Shown here piece after piece: positions 8,441 through 18,086 of a stretch of DNA of 44,859 nucleotides. The notes under the pieces were generated by a model. That model did no database searches. It was not told the origin of the DNA and worked only from the letters and a program-made list of their open reading frames with translations. The stretch is from positions 1 to 44,859 of the forward strand of contig JAFMCG010000005.1 in the NCBI GenBank assembly GCA_017857895.1, written 5' to 3'. Each line of letters opens with the position of its first letter. The first letter of the stretch is position 1. The stretch is from Burkholderiaceae bacterium (GTDB lineage: Bacteria; Pseudomonadota; Gammaproteobacteria; Burkholderiales; Burkholderiaceae_B). The position numbers and the translations under genes were made by a program.

Positions 8441-10807
8441 ATGGGATTTCCGGGGCTGCGAACGGCATCATCCGGGTTGCTTTCAGCAATCAAGGTTGGT
8501 TCGCGCTTCGGAAGACGCGCCAAACCTGTCGACAAGGCAGGCAACAATAACGCAAACCACAGCGTCGAAGCCACCGATCGGGCCAGCGCGTCGGCCCAAA
8601 CATCAGCGAATGCATCGCTGAACCAACTTCAAAGCATCATTTCTGGCTACCTGAGCAAAAAGGACATTGCCAAGATCAAAGAAGCTTATCGCTTTTCTGA
8701 TCAAGCCCACCTCGGCCAATTCCGCTCTAGCGGCGAACCCTACATCACCCACCCGATCGCTGTCACTGAAATCTGTGCCGGATGGAAGCTTGACGCTGAT
8801 GCGTTAATGGCTGCGCTTCTGCATGACGTCATGGAAGATCAAGGCATTGCCAAGTCCGACTTGGCTGAACAGTTCAGCCCCGACGTGGCTGAACTGGTAG
8901 ACGGCCTGTCCAAACTCGACCGCCTAGACTTCGCGAGTAAGGCACAACAGCAGGCCGAAAGCTTTCGCAAAATGCTCTTGGCGATGGCGCGTGACCTCAG
9001 GGTCATACTGATAAAGCTCGCTGACCGCTTGCACAATATGCGCACGCTCGATGCCGTGAATCCAGAGAAACGACGTCGCATCGCCCGCGAAACACTTGAG
9101 ATTTACGCGCCAATCGCCAACCGTCTGGGTCTTAACGCTATTTTTAGAGAGCTTCAAGACCTTTGTTTTCAAGCGATGTACCCGAATCGATATAACGTTC
9201 TGAATCGGGCGGTGATGGCTGCTCGTGGCAATCGGCGCGAAGTATTAACCAAAATCTTTGATGCTGTTCGAGCTGCGCTACCGGCAGCTGGCATCGAGGC
9301 TGAAGTCTCCGGACGCGAGAAGACTCTTTTCGGCGTTTATAGCAAAATGACCGAACAGAAGAAATCATTTTCCGAAGTGCTCGATATTTATGGCTTTCGC
9401 ATCGTGGTTCATACATTGCCCGAGTGCTATCTTGCGTTAGGCATCGTGCACCAGCTCTATCGACCTGTTCCAGGTAAGTTTAAGGATTATGTCGCCATTC
9501 CCAAGGTCAACGGTTATCAATCTTTACACACCACCTTGGTTGGCCCCTTTGGCACTCCAATCGAGTTCCAATTTCGTACGCGCGAAATGCACAACGTCGC
9601 CGAGCAAGGGGTCGCTTCGCATTGGATCTACAAAACCGATGACGTCAGCCTCAGTGACATTCAGAAAAAAACCCACTCAGCGCTTCAGTCATTGCTTGAT
9701 ATACAGAGCCAAACGGGCGACTCAGGCGAGTTTTTAGAAAACGTCAAAGTCGACTTGTATCCAGATGCGGTTTACGTCTTTACCCCGAATGGCAAGATTA
9801 TTTCGTTGCCCCGAGGCGCCACACCAGTTGATTTTGCATACTCAATTCACACTGACGTTGGCAACAGGGCTGTTGCTTGTAAAGTTAATGGCGAATACGT
9901 GCCATTGCGCACGGAGTTGGCCAGTGGCGACACGATTGAAGTCATCACGTCTGAGGCCTCTAGACCAAGCGCGCAGTGGTTGAATTTTGCGCGCACGGGC
10001 AGGGCTCGATCAGAGATTCGACATTACTTGCGCACGGTTCGGTATAGCGAGTCAGTCGCCTTCGGCGAGCGACTTCTCAAGCAATCATTTCATGAGTTGA
10101 AACTCGATTTTCCCAAAGATGACGATGGCACTTGGGATAAGCTTCTTAAAGAAAGTAGTGCCAACTCTCGGGAAGAGATACTGGCTGATATTGGACTCGG
10201 TAAAAGACTGGCGGCCGTGGTGGCACGCCGCTTTACACCGCTGCACCCGCTGATCGCCACCACAGCCGCTGAGCTTGACGTCCTAAGCGCAGCACGTGCC
10301 GCTCCTATCCTCATTCAAGGCAATGAAGGGCAAGCGGTTGTTTTATCACCCTGTTGCGGCCCCTTACCTGGCGACAATATTGTGGCCGGCATCCGTGTGG
10401 GTACTGGTTTGGCAGTTCACACCGCCGACTGTCCCGTGTCTAAAAGGGCGCGGCAACGGGAACCCGAAAGATGGATTAATGTTGCTTGGGACACCAACAC
10501 AGCACGCCACTTCCCTGCCCGCATCGATATCACAGCGCTTAACGAGCGTGGTGTTCTGGGAAAAATCGCTGGTGAGATTGCGCAAGCTGACTCTAACATC
10601 ATGAACGTGAACATGAATGATGACACCAGCGAGTCATTCCTCTTGAGCTTGACGGTTCAGGTCAATGACCGGAATCATTTGGCTCGCGTCTATCGGGCGA
10701 TACGTCATGTGCCTCAAGTGCGCCGTATCGTGCGCTCTAAAGGCGCACACCACGCCAATCATCAGGCTCAAGATGGTGAGAACTCAGAAACCCACGAACG
10801 ACCTTGA
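8441..10807 (+). CDS. spoT: Bifunctional (p)ppGpp synthetase/hydrolase (RelA/SpoT family)
   Basis: HD domain (LLHDVMEDQ...LADRLHNMRTLD), synthetase domain (DIYGFRIVV...KDYVAIPKVNGYQSLHTT), TGS and C-terminal ACT domains; gmk-rpoZ-spoT order. Confidence 0.96.
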   Translation: MGFPGLRTASSGLLSAIKVGSRFGRRAKPVDKAGNNNANHSVEATDRASASAQTSANASLNQLQSIISGYLSKKDIAKIKEAYRFSDQAHLGQFRSSGEPYITHPIAVTEICAGWKLDADALMAALLHDVMEDQGIAKSDLAEQFSPDVAELVDGLSKLDRLDFASKAQQQAESFRKMLLAMARDLRVILIKLADRLHNMRTLDAVNPEKRRRIARETLEIYAPIANRLGLNAIFRELQDLCFQAMYPNRYNVLNRAVMAARGNRREVLTKIFDAVRAALPAAGIEAEVSGREKTLFGVYSKMTEQKKSFSEVLDIYGFRIVVHTLPECYLALGIVHQLYRPVPGKFKDYVAIPKVNGYQSLHTTLVGPFGTPIEFQFRTREMHNVAEQGVASHWIYKTDDVSLSDIQKKTHSALQSLLDIQSQTGDSGEFLENVKVDLYPDAVYVFTPNGKIISLPRGATPVDFAYSIHTDVGNRAVACKVNGEYVPLRTELASGDTIEVITSEASRPSAQWLNFARTGRARSEIRHYLRTVRYSESVAFGERLLKQSFHELKLDFPKDDDGTWDKLLKESSANSREEILADIGLGKRLAAVVARRFTPLHPLIATTAAELDVLSAARAAPILIQGNEGQAVVLSPCCGPLPGDNIVAGIRVGTGLAVHTADCPVSKRARQREPERWINVAWDTNTARHFPARIDITALNERGVLGKIAGEIAQADSNIMNVNMNDDTSESFLLSLTVQVNDRNHLARVYRAIRHVPQVRRIVRSKGAHHANHQAQDGENSETHERP

Positions 10808-10809
10808 GC

Positions 10810-12165
10810 CTACTGATTGGTCAGTGCAGACTCACACGACTGAGCAAGTGACAACAAACGTTCATCCTCACTAGCGATAGCGGAAAGCATCAAACCAACG
10901 GGTGCCTCACCGGGCTTATGACATGGCAAGCTAATCGAACAGCCATCCAGAAAATTAATCACACTCGGGTTACGTAAAACCAATAGATTGGTTTGTGCGT
11001 AGACCTCGTCACTGGCCATTAAAGGCGACAGTTCTGGCGGCACCACTGGCACGGTGGGCATGATTAGGGCATCGAAACCGCTGATTTTTTGACTGACACG
11101 TTCAATCCAATCACGCCGCTTAAGCACCAAAGACTGGTGATCAGCAACGCTTATCTGCTGCCCACGCCGGATTCGGCCAGCCACCCTAGGGTCATACCGA
11201 TCGCCTGACTTGGCAAGCCATTCCTGATGCAAAGCCCAAGACTCTACCGCCGTTAAGCCACCGGCCGCATTGATCGTGGCCAACTGACTAAGTTCGGGTA
11301 GGTCTATGGCCTCAATACGTGCACCAGCGTTGACCAATATTTGGCAGGCCGCCTCGTAAGTGCGCGCAACCGTGGCATCCATGCCCTCTAGAACGAGCTG
11401 ATTGGGCTGCGCAAATACCCGCCCCTTTAAAACAGCTGAGCCCAGCGGTGCTGAGAGCCGTTCGGGCGTACCCGCCATCACAGCATCAAGCCAGTAACAG
11501 CAGTTCACAGAGCGGGCCAGCGGCCCAATAGAGTCTAATGACGTTGATAGTGGCAACGCACCTTGCAATGAGACACGACGTGCCGTTGGCTTGAATCCTG
11601 TTAAACCACAGAAGGCTGACGGAATACGAACCGAACCACCAGTGTCAGTGCCCACCGCTGCAACGGCCATACCGTCGCTCACCGCGACGGCCGAGCCGCT
11701 CGATGAGCCACCAGCCACACGCTCTGTTGCGCGATCCCAAGGCGATAGCGGTGTGCCGTAGTGAGGGTTGATACCCAAACCCGAATAGGCAAACTCTGTC
11801 ATGTTGGTCAAACCCAAAACAACGGCGCCGGCTTGCTTTAAACGCTGCACGGCCATCGCATCACTGTTAGCAACAGGAGCATCGGCTAGCGCCACAGAGC
11901 CAGCACGGGTGGTGAAGCCTTCAATATCAAATAAGTCTTTAACGGCGATGGGCACGCCATCAATGGGCGAAAGCGCAACGCCCTTAGACCACCGCTTGTC
12001 AGCCGCTAGCGCCGCTGATAGCGCCTGCTCGCGAAAAATTCGAGTGAAGACTGTATCGCCTGTGATCTCGATTCGCTCAAGCATGATGGCTGTCAATTCG
12101 GTGCTTGTTAATTGGCCCGTGTGTTGGGCCTTAGACCATTGTGCGAGTGTGAGATCAGTTTGCAA
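10810..12165 (-). CDS. Amidase (amidase signature family)
   Basis: GVPIAVKDLFDIEG and GGSSSGSAVAVSDGMAVAAVGTDTGGSVRIPSAFCGLTGFKPT: Ser-cisSer-Lys amidase signature. Confidence 0.93.
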   Translation of the reverse strand: MQTDLTLAQWSKAQHTGQLTSTELTAIMLERIEITGDTVFTRIFREQALSAALAADKRWSKGVALSPIDGVPIAVKDLFDIEGFTTRAGSVALADAPVANSDAMAVQRLKQAGAVVLGLTNMTEFAYSGLGINPHYGTPLSPWDRATERVAGGSSSGSAVAVSDGMAVAAVGTDTGGSVRIPSAFCGLTGFKPTARRVSLQGALPLSTSLDSIGPLARSVNCCYWLDAVMAGTPERLSAPLGSAVLKGRVFAQPNQLVLEGMDATVARTYEAACQILVNAGARIEAIDLPELSQLATINAAGGLTAVESWALHQEWLAKSGDRYDPRVAGRIRRGQQISVADHQSLVLKRRDWIERVSQKISGFDALIMPTVPVVPPELSPLMASDEVYAQTNLLVLRNPSVINFLDGCSISLPCHKPGEAPVGLMLSAIASEDERLLSLAQSCESALTNQ

Positions 12166-12292
12166 GATGCGATACCTGAGTATGGGTGACTAAAGTGTGT
12201 GTATCACCATACCAAAAAAACAAGCCCTCATCGCACGATTGGCTCTTTTTCTTGGCTGTCGCTGCGCAGTGAAACAACCCACACCACTGGCT

Positions 12293-13006
12293 TTAAGTCA
12301 TCACTGACGTCTCAGGCAAGATCAATCGACCGGCTTGAATTTCTAAGGACCGCTCACAGCGCGCAGCCAAGTGTCCGTCGTGTGTCACAAGCACAAGGGT
12401 CGTGCCGTTGTCTCGGTGCAGTTGAAACATCAAATCAATGATGCGACCGCCTGTCACCACGTCCAAACTACCCGTGGGTTCATCGGCAAACAAAATCGCT
12501 GGGCGGCTGATAAACGCTCGCGCGATTGAAACGCGCTGCTGCTCGCCACCGGACAGTGTTGAGGGATAGTGATTGAATCGATGCTCTAACCCAACTTGTG
12601 CCAGTGCGACTTTGGCCGGTTCAAGCGCCGATTTGCCAGCCAACTCCAAGGGCAACATGACGTTTTCAAGGGCAGTTAAGTTGGCCAAAAGTTGAAATGA
12701 CTGAAACACAAAACCAACGTGCGCCGCCCTAAAGCGCGCGCGACCATCCTCGCTTAGCGCAGATATGTTTTCGCTAAGCAAATGCACCGAGCCCGTGCTG
12801 GGAACATCTAGGCCTGCCAACAGTCCAAGCAGTGTTGACTTTCCAGACCCAGAGGCACCCGTGATCGATACAGACTCACCCCGAGCCACACCAAAACTGA
12901 TATCGTCTAGGATCGTCAGTTCGCCGCCGGCATCAGATACGCGCTTGGTCAAGCCAGCGACTTCGATAGCCAGACCCTTATTTGCATGTTTTGTCTCATT
13001 CATCAT
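12293..13006 (-). CDS. ABC transporter ATP-binding protein (YbbA/LolD-like)
   Basis: [20 protein letters not shown] Walker [34 protein letters not shown] signature plus Walker B. Confidence 0.93.
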   Translation of the reverse strand: MMNETKHANKGLAIEVAGLTKRVSDAGGELTILDDISFGVARGESVSITGASGSGKSTLLGLLAGLDVPSTGSVHLLSENISALSEDGRARFRAAHVGFVFQSFQLLANLTALENVMLPLELAGKSALEPAKVALAQVGLEHRFNHYPSTLSGGEQQRVSIARAFISRPAILFADEPTGSLDVVTGGRIIDLMFQLHRDNGTTLVLVTHDGHLAARCERSLEIQAGRLILPETSVMT

Positions 13007-13739
13007 GAAACCATTGTCTCACGAGTCAACCTCACCTCAATCAAATTTTCTACCGCGCTTTGGTGGCATTTGGCAGGGATTGGCGCTTGTCATTTTGATG
13101 ACGACCCATCTGCTATTGAGCCCTACTTTACAAGCGGCACAACCTCTGAATGCACCCCAAGCGTCTGGCACAATCCTTGTCTTGGGAGATAGCTTGTCAT
13201 CGGAATATGGCATTCGACGCAACAGCGGCTGGGTGCAGTTGTTACGCGAGCGGTTGGCTCAGCACAACCCAACGCCACCGACAATTATCAATGCCAGCAT
13301 CAGTGGCGACACGACGAGCTCCGGGCTCACGCGTTTACCGGCGCTATTGGCCAAACAAAAGCCTGATATTGTTATTGTTGAGCTCGGGGGTAACGATGCC
13401 CTGCGCGGCCTGTCGTTAGACATGACTCGCCAAAATTTACTTGAAATGATTGAACTCTCAAAGTCGATGGGCGCCACTGTCGTTTTGGCTGGTATGCAGA
13501 TCCCCGCCAATTACGGACCGGCTTACACCAAAAAATTTCGTGATTTATTCCCAGCACTCGCCGCCCAGACTGGCGCGAAATTGATACCGTTCTTATTGGC
13601 AGGCCTTGAGACAGACCGTAACTTATTTATTGCCGATGGCATCCATCCGGCTGAACACGCCCAGCCGTTGCTTTTAGAAAATGTTTGGGCTGTTTTAGAG
13701 CCCACACTGAAAGCGCAGGCAGCAATAAAAACAAATTGA
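13005..13739 (+). CDS. Arylesterase / TesA-like SGNH hydrolase with signal peptide
   Basis: ILVLGDSLSSEYGI (GDSL), GGNDALRG, DGIHPAEHAQ. The ORF-track start at 12765 lies antisense inside the ABC gene; ATG at 13005 precedes a signal-peptide-like segment. Confidence 0.85.
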   Translation: MKPLSHESTSPQSNFLPRFGGIWQGLALVILMTTHLLLSPTLQAAQPLNAPQASGTILVLGDSLSSEYGIRRNSGWVQLLRERLAQHNPTPPTIINASISGDTTSSGLTRLPALLAKQKPDIVIVELGGNDALRGLSLDMTRQNLLEMIELSKSMGATVVLAGMQIPANYGPAYTKKFRDLFPALAAQTGAKLIPFLLAGLETDRNLFIADGIHPAEHAQPLLLENVWAVLEPTLKAQAAIKTN

Positions 13740-13785
13740 ATCGTGCTTTAACCTGATGACGTGAACGGTGACCGTGGATTAACTG

Positions 13786-13820
13786 GCGCCAAGGCTAGCG
13801 CAAAACGTCAGCCTTGGCGC
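13786..13820. terminator. Perfect 11-bp inverted repeat between convergent genes (candidate bidirectional terminator)
   Basis: GCGCCAAGGCT (13786-13796), 13-nt loop, AGCCTTGGCGC (13810-13820), between the stops at 13739 (+) and 13825 (-). No strong T-tract. Confidence 0.5.
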
Positions 13821-13824
13821 TTGA

Positions 13825-15777
13825 TTATTGGATGGGGTCAGCAGTCAGTAACGACTGTGCATCGGGCAGTATTTGCGTGTCGTACTGCGAGCGCAATACT
13901 TGCAAAGCGCCCCGCTCTTCAGCCAGCCCCCAAGCTTGGGCCAACTGTTGGCGAATTTGGTCAATTTGCTCAGGCGGCAAACTTTCACCAGCGGTGACGG
14001 CTTGAACATTTAGCAGACTGAAACCGATTTGCGTGTCAACACCAATGACTGATGGTACTTTGTCAGCGGCCAGTCGCATGACCGCCCCAAGCTCAGCTGG
14101 CAAAAGATTTCGCGAGTCGCGACGTGATACCACCTCAGCAGGACCAAATCCCTCTGGTGCCTTGGTTTCGCTCGCGACCAACAGCGCCGCCTGACCACTC
14201 TCTCGGGCCAAAGCCAGTGCACGCTCTTGCGTCAATGTTTCGCGAATACGCGTTGACAATTGCTCTAGCGATGGTTCGTACGAAGGCTTGGTATTTTGCA
14301 CACGTAGCGCCACAATCAAACCAGGCGAAATTTCGATAGGCCCCGAGTTAAACCGATCGGTTAACACATCAGGTGAGAAGGCAGTTTGCAACACGCGCGG
14401 CTGATTCAAGATATCTTGGGCACCAGCAGACAATGGCGCATCACGCTTAAAGAATTCATCAGAGATCAATCCTTGACGTGACAAACCCTGCGCTTTTTGC
14501 AATGGCAAATCAAGCTGCTGCGCAATAGGCGCAAGCGCCTCGCGCTGGTCATAAACCGCGCTCGTTAATTCGGTGGCCAAGTCAGCGAACCGCGCTGCCG
14601 CCATTTGTTGTTTGATTTCAGCAACCACCTCTTCGCGCACGTCTGCTAGCGGTTTGATGCTTGGCGCCTGAATGTCAGTTACTTTCAGAACATGAAAACC
14701 AAATGGGCTTTCAACGGCTCCAGAGATCTGGTCTTTGGGTAACTCAAATACCGCCGCCTCTACCTCAGGCACTAGGGTGTCTTTCACAATCCAACCCAAA
14801 TCACCACCCTGGGCAGATGAGCCTGGATCTTGTGATCGCTCTTTTGCCAAAGCTTCAAAGCGCGATGGGTCGGCTTTAATTTGCTCAGCCAGCGATTGGG
14901 CTTGGGCTTGAGCCGCTGCCTTGACTTCAGCATTTGCACTGACAGGCACTTCTAACAGAATATGACTGACCCGGCGGCGCTCAGGCTGACCATACCGGCC
15001 TTGGTTTTGTTGATAAAACGATTCAATTTCGGTTTCTGGAACAGTAATGCCTTTTGAGGCCGCTGCCTCGTCGAGCACGATGTACTGCATATCAACACTC
15101 TCTGGTTGACGCAGCCGCGTGACATTATCACCGTACCATTTTTCGATCTCGGCCTCTGTAATCGTAACGTCTGCCGTGTACGCGCTGGCATCAAAGCGAC
15201 GAATGGACACTGTTCTCTGCTCAGTCAAGCCATTGACGATCTGTGTCATCACCGCTTGCGGTGGTTGCGCCGTTGCACCAACAGGTCCGAGGACTTGAGC
15301 CATGATCAAGTCACGACGTAAACCCATTTCAAAACCGGCAGGTGTCATACCCTGCCCTGCCAAAACTTGACGGTACCGTTGCGGCGAGAAAACGCCATTT
15401 TCTTGAACGGCAGGAATGTTTGCGATGGCATCACGCAAAGCTTCATCTGATACCGTGTAGCGACCCGAAATGGCGGCTGTCGCAATCACACGTTGATCAA
15501 TGATTTCATTAAGCACGCGCTCTCGAAACGCGGGTGTGTCTATCGCTTGCGCATCAAAACTTGCGCCAAGCACAGACCTCATTTGCTCAAGTTGTGCACG
15601 TCTGGCGGCATTAAATTCTGGCTCGGTAATTGGCTCACCATTAACTTGCGCAAGCGCTTTATCGCGCGACATGAAGCCGGTGTAACCTTCGATACCAAAA
15701 AATGCGAATGCTGGTACCACAAGTACCAACAAAACCAGCATCATGATGCGGCGCTGACTACGAATGAAATCAAACAT
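13825..15777 (-). CDS. ppiD: SurA N-terminal domain / PpiD-like peptidylprolyl isomerase
   Basis: MFDFIRSQRRIMMLVLLVLVVPAFAFFGIEGY membrane anchor; parvulin domain RRVSHILLEV...DLGWIVKDTLVPEVEAAVF...SPFGFHVLKV. Confidence 0.9.
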   Translation of the reverse strand: MFDFIRSQRRIMMLVLLVLVVPAFAFFGIEGYTGFMSRDKALAQVNGEPITEPEFNAARRAQLEQMRSVLGASFDAQAIDTPAFRERVLNEIIDQRVIATAAISGRYTVSDEALRDAIANIPAVQENGVFSPQRYRQVLAGQGMTPAGFEMGLRRDLIMAQVLGPVGATAQPPQAVMTQIVNGLTEQRTVSIRRFDASAYTADVTITEAEIEKWYGDNVTRLRQPESVDMQYIVLDEAAASKGITVPETEIESFYQQNQGRYGQPERRRVSHILLEVPVSANAEVKAAAQAQAQSLAEQIKADPSRFEALAKERSQDPGSSAQGGDLGWIVKDTLVPEVEAAVFELPKDQISGAVESPFGFHVLKVTDIQAPSIKPLADVREEVVAEIKQQMAAARFADLATELTSAVYDQREALAPIAQQLDLPLQKAQGLSRQGLISDEFFKRDAPLSAGAQDILNQPRVLQTAFSPDVLTDRFNSGPIEISPGLIVALRVQNTKPSYEPSLEQLSTRIRETLTQERALALARESGQAALLVASETKAPEGFGPAEVVSRRDSRNLLPAELGAVMRLAADKVPSVIGVDTQIGFSLLNVQAVTAGESLPPEQIDQIRQQLAQAWGLAEERGALQVLRSQYDTQILPDAQSLLTADPIQ

Positions 15778-15881
15778 AAAAGTGGCTCATAACCCAAGGG
15801 TAAACGTCGCTGAGTGTACCATTGCAGTTGACAGCAGCGGCTTGAATCCACGACCAAAGCGCTGCCACTGGAGATTCAAAA

Positions 15882-16754
15882 TTGTTTAGTTACCGACACG
15901 GCTTTCACGCGGGCAACCACGCCGACATTCTGAAACACATGCTGTTTTTAGAAGTTATTGCCCATTTCCAGCAAAAAGACGCTGGTTTTTGGGTGGTCGA
16001 CACCCACGCAGGCGCCGGACTTTACGACTTAAGCGGTGTTTGGGCCAACAAACGCGCCGAATATCAGGACGGTATCGCTCGTTTATGGGGCTTGAGTGAT
16101 GTCCCACCCATGGTCAAACGCTACAAAGAAGCTATCACCAAACTTAACCCTGACAACACCTTGACGCTCTACCCTGGCTCACCGTGGCTGGCGCTACAAG
16201 GCCTGCGCAAGCAAGACAAAGTCAAATTATATGAACACCTGAGCGCCGAATTTGACGTTTTGCGTAAAAACTTATCGCAATACCCAGGATTGCCGCCTAG
16301 ATCGGTGACTGCCGAACAGCACGATGGTTATGCGGGCTTGAAGTCAATTTTGCCACCAGCCTCCAAACGCGCCGTGACCCTAATCGATCCATCATACGAG
16401 GACAAACGCGACTATCGATTTGTGGCCGAAGCCATGACACAAGCCATTCAGCGCTTTCCAACCGGTTGTTATCTGATTTGGTATCCGCGGGTCAATCGCC
16501 GTGAGGTTGAGCAATTGGTGCGCCAACTCAAGCGCCTAAAGTCCCTTCAACCGTTAACTTGGCTGGACGTCAACATGACCGTTTGCAAAGCGCCACCCGA
16601 TGGTCACGGCCTTTTCGGCTCAGGCATGTTTATCGTTAACCCACCCTTTCGTCTGGGTCAGCAAATCCGTGAAACTTTGCCGTGGTTAACCCCCATTTTG
16701 GCGCAAGACGCCACTGCGCGTTGGGAACTTGAAGCAGGCACTAGCCCAAGCTAA
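15882..16754 (+). CDS. rlmJ: 23S rRNA (adenine(2030)-N6)-methyltransferase, TTG start
   Basis: MFSYRHGFHAGNHADILKH...LIDPSYEDKRDY...NPPF; the N-terminus starts as expected for RlmJ at a TTG preceded by GGAG. Confidence 0.93.
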   Translation: MFSYRHGFHAGNHADILKHMLFLEVIAHFQQKDAGFWVVDTHAGAGLYDLSGVWANKRAEYQDGIARLWGLSDVPPMVKRYKEAITKLNPDNTLTLYPGSPWLALQGLRKQDKVKLYEHLSAEFDVLRKNLSQYPGLPPRSVTAEQHDGYAGLKSILPPASKRAVTLIDPSYEDKRDYRFVAEAMTQAIQRFPTGCYLIWYPRVNRREVEQLVRQLKRLKSLQPLTWLDVNMTVCKAPPDGHGLFGSGMFIVNPPFRLGQQIRETLPWLTPILAQDATARWELEAGTSPS

Positions 16755-17479
16755 AACCTTTCTTGAGCAGTCATATAGCGCCATTGACCCACGCCAAGCT
16801 CAGCTAACCTGACTTGGCCGATCCGAACCCGCTTTAAGCCAACGACCGTCAGGCCCACCATTTCACACATGCGTCGAATCTGTCGTTTTTTACCTTCCCG
16901 CAGAACAAAACTCAATTGGTCTTCGTTTTGCCAGTCAACCTTGGCCGGCTTAAGCGCTTGGCCATCAAGCGATAAACCATGTCGCAGTTGCTGCAAACCT
17001 GCGTTTGAAAGCCGTCCCTGAACGCGAACCAAGTACTCTTTGTCGATTGCGCTGTCTTGACCAATCAACTGACGCGCCACTCGACCGTCTTGAGTCAACA
17101 CCAAAAGGCCTGTCGAATCGATATCAAGCCGACCCGCAACGGCTAGGCCGCGCAGATCGCTTGATCGAAACTTCCGGCCAGACCGATCAAAACGCGACTG
17201 TGTGTCAGCTTTAACCAAGGCCACAGCGGGTAAATAGCCCATTTCGGCTTGCGCAGAGACAATACCGATCGGCTTGTGTATCAAGATGGTCACCGATGAC
17301 TGTTGCTGGCGCTGAGCCTGACGGTTCAAGACGATTTTTTGATGCGGCAACGCCTTGTCACCAACGCCCACTGGCAAACCGTCAACCGTGACTTGGCCAG
17401 CCGCCAAAAAGGCGTCCGCCTCCCGACGAGAGCAGAGCCCTTGTTCGGCCATTATTTTTGAGATGCGCACTTTTTCCAT
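16751..17479 (-). CDS. Pseudouridine synthase (RsuA/RluB/RluF family)
   Basis: S4 domain (RISKIMAEQGLCSRREADAFLAAGQVTVDG), VAGRLDIDSTGLLVLTQDG, REGKKRQIRRMCEMVG. Confidence 0.92.
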   Translation of the reverse strand: MEKVRISKIMAEQGLCSRREADAFLAAGQVTVDGLPVGVGDKALPHQKIVLNRQAQRQQQSSVTILIHKPIGIVSAQAEMGYLPAVALVKADTQSRFDRSGRKFRSSDLRGLAVAGRLDIDSTGLLVLTQDGRVARQLIGQDSAIDKEYLVRVQGRLSNAGLQQLRHGLSLDGQALKPAKVDWQNEDQLSFVLREGKKRQIRRMCEMVGLTVVGLKRVRIGQVRLAELGVGQWRYMTAQERF

Positions 17480-17501
17480 AAGCTTGCGATAATAGCGTCT
17501 T

Positions 17502-18086
17502 ATGACGTATTCAACACCATACTTAAGCGCATTGGCTTGGCGGCAGCAACCCCATGCGCGGCTAACGACAACTCAAAAACAATGGCTTACCAAAAAGGGA
17601 CCGCTGACTGACGGCTTGCGATCACTAGGCAACCTGACGTTGGCTGTACTTGTGGAGCGATCACAAAAGCCCATGATTGACGAGGCCGTGTGCTTAAAGC
17701 TGCTGCCAAACAAGGCCGCTTGGATTCGTGAGGTGGTGATTTCCATTGATGGCATACCTTGTGTTGTTGCCCGCAGTGTGACCGACAAACAATCGTCGAC
17801 CGGTGTGTGGCGCGGCATCCGTCAATTGGGCGCCCGACCGCTCGCTGACATGCTCTATGACGATGCCCGGGTTCGTCGCGGCCGCTTTGGTTTTACCAAA
17901 ATTCGTCGAACGCAAGGACTTGCGCAAGCGCTGTCACATTGGAACAACACCAGTTTTTGCCGCCCGCACCGGCCAATCCTCTTAGCCAGGCGTTCACTTT
18001 TTATTTGTCAAGTCAAGATGCTTTTGGTGTCAGAATGCTTTCTGCCTGCATTTTGGCAAATGCTAGAAAAGAGAAATCAACCATGA
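17502..18086 (+). CDS. ubiC: Chorismate lyase
   Basis: WIREVVISIDGIPCVVARSV...GVWRGIRQLGARPLADMLYDD...RRSLFICQVKMLLVSECFLPAFW. Confidence 0.85.
   Translation: MTYSTPYLSALAWRQQPHARLTTTQKQWLTKKGPLTDGLRSLGNLTLAVLVERSQKPMIDEAVCLKLLPNKAAWIREVVISIDGIPCVVARSVTDKQSSTGVWRGIRQLGARPLADMLYDDARVRRGRFGFTKIRRTQGLAQALSHWNNTSFCRPHRPILLARRSLFICQVKMLLVSECFLPAFWQMLEKRNQP

Noticed and set aside
12765-13004. N-terminal extension of the arylesterase ORF
   Set aside because: Lies antisense within the ABC ATPase gene and precedes the signal-peptide-like start at 13005.
17939-18082. N-terminal extension of the MFS ORF
   Set aside because: Overlaps ubiC in another frame; ATG at 18083 gives a normal MFS N-terminus with ATGA coupling.
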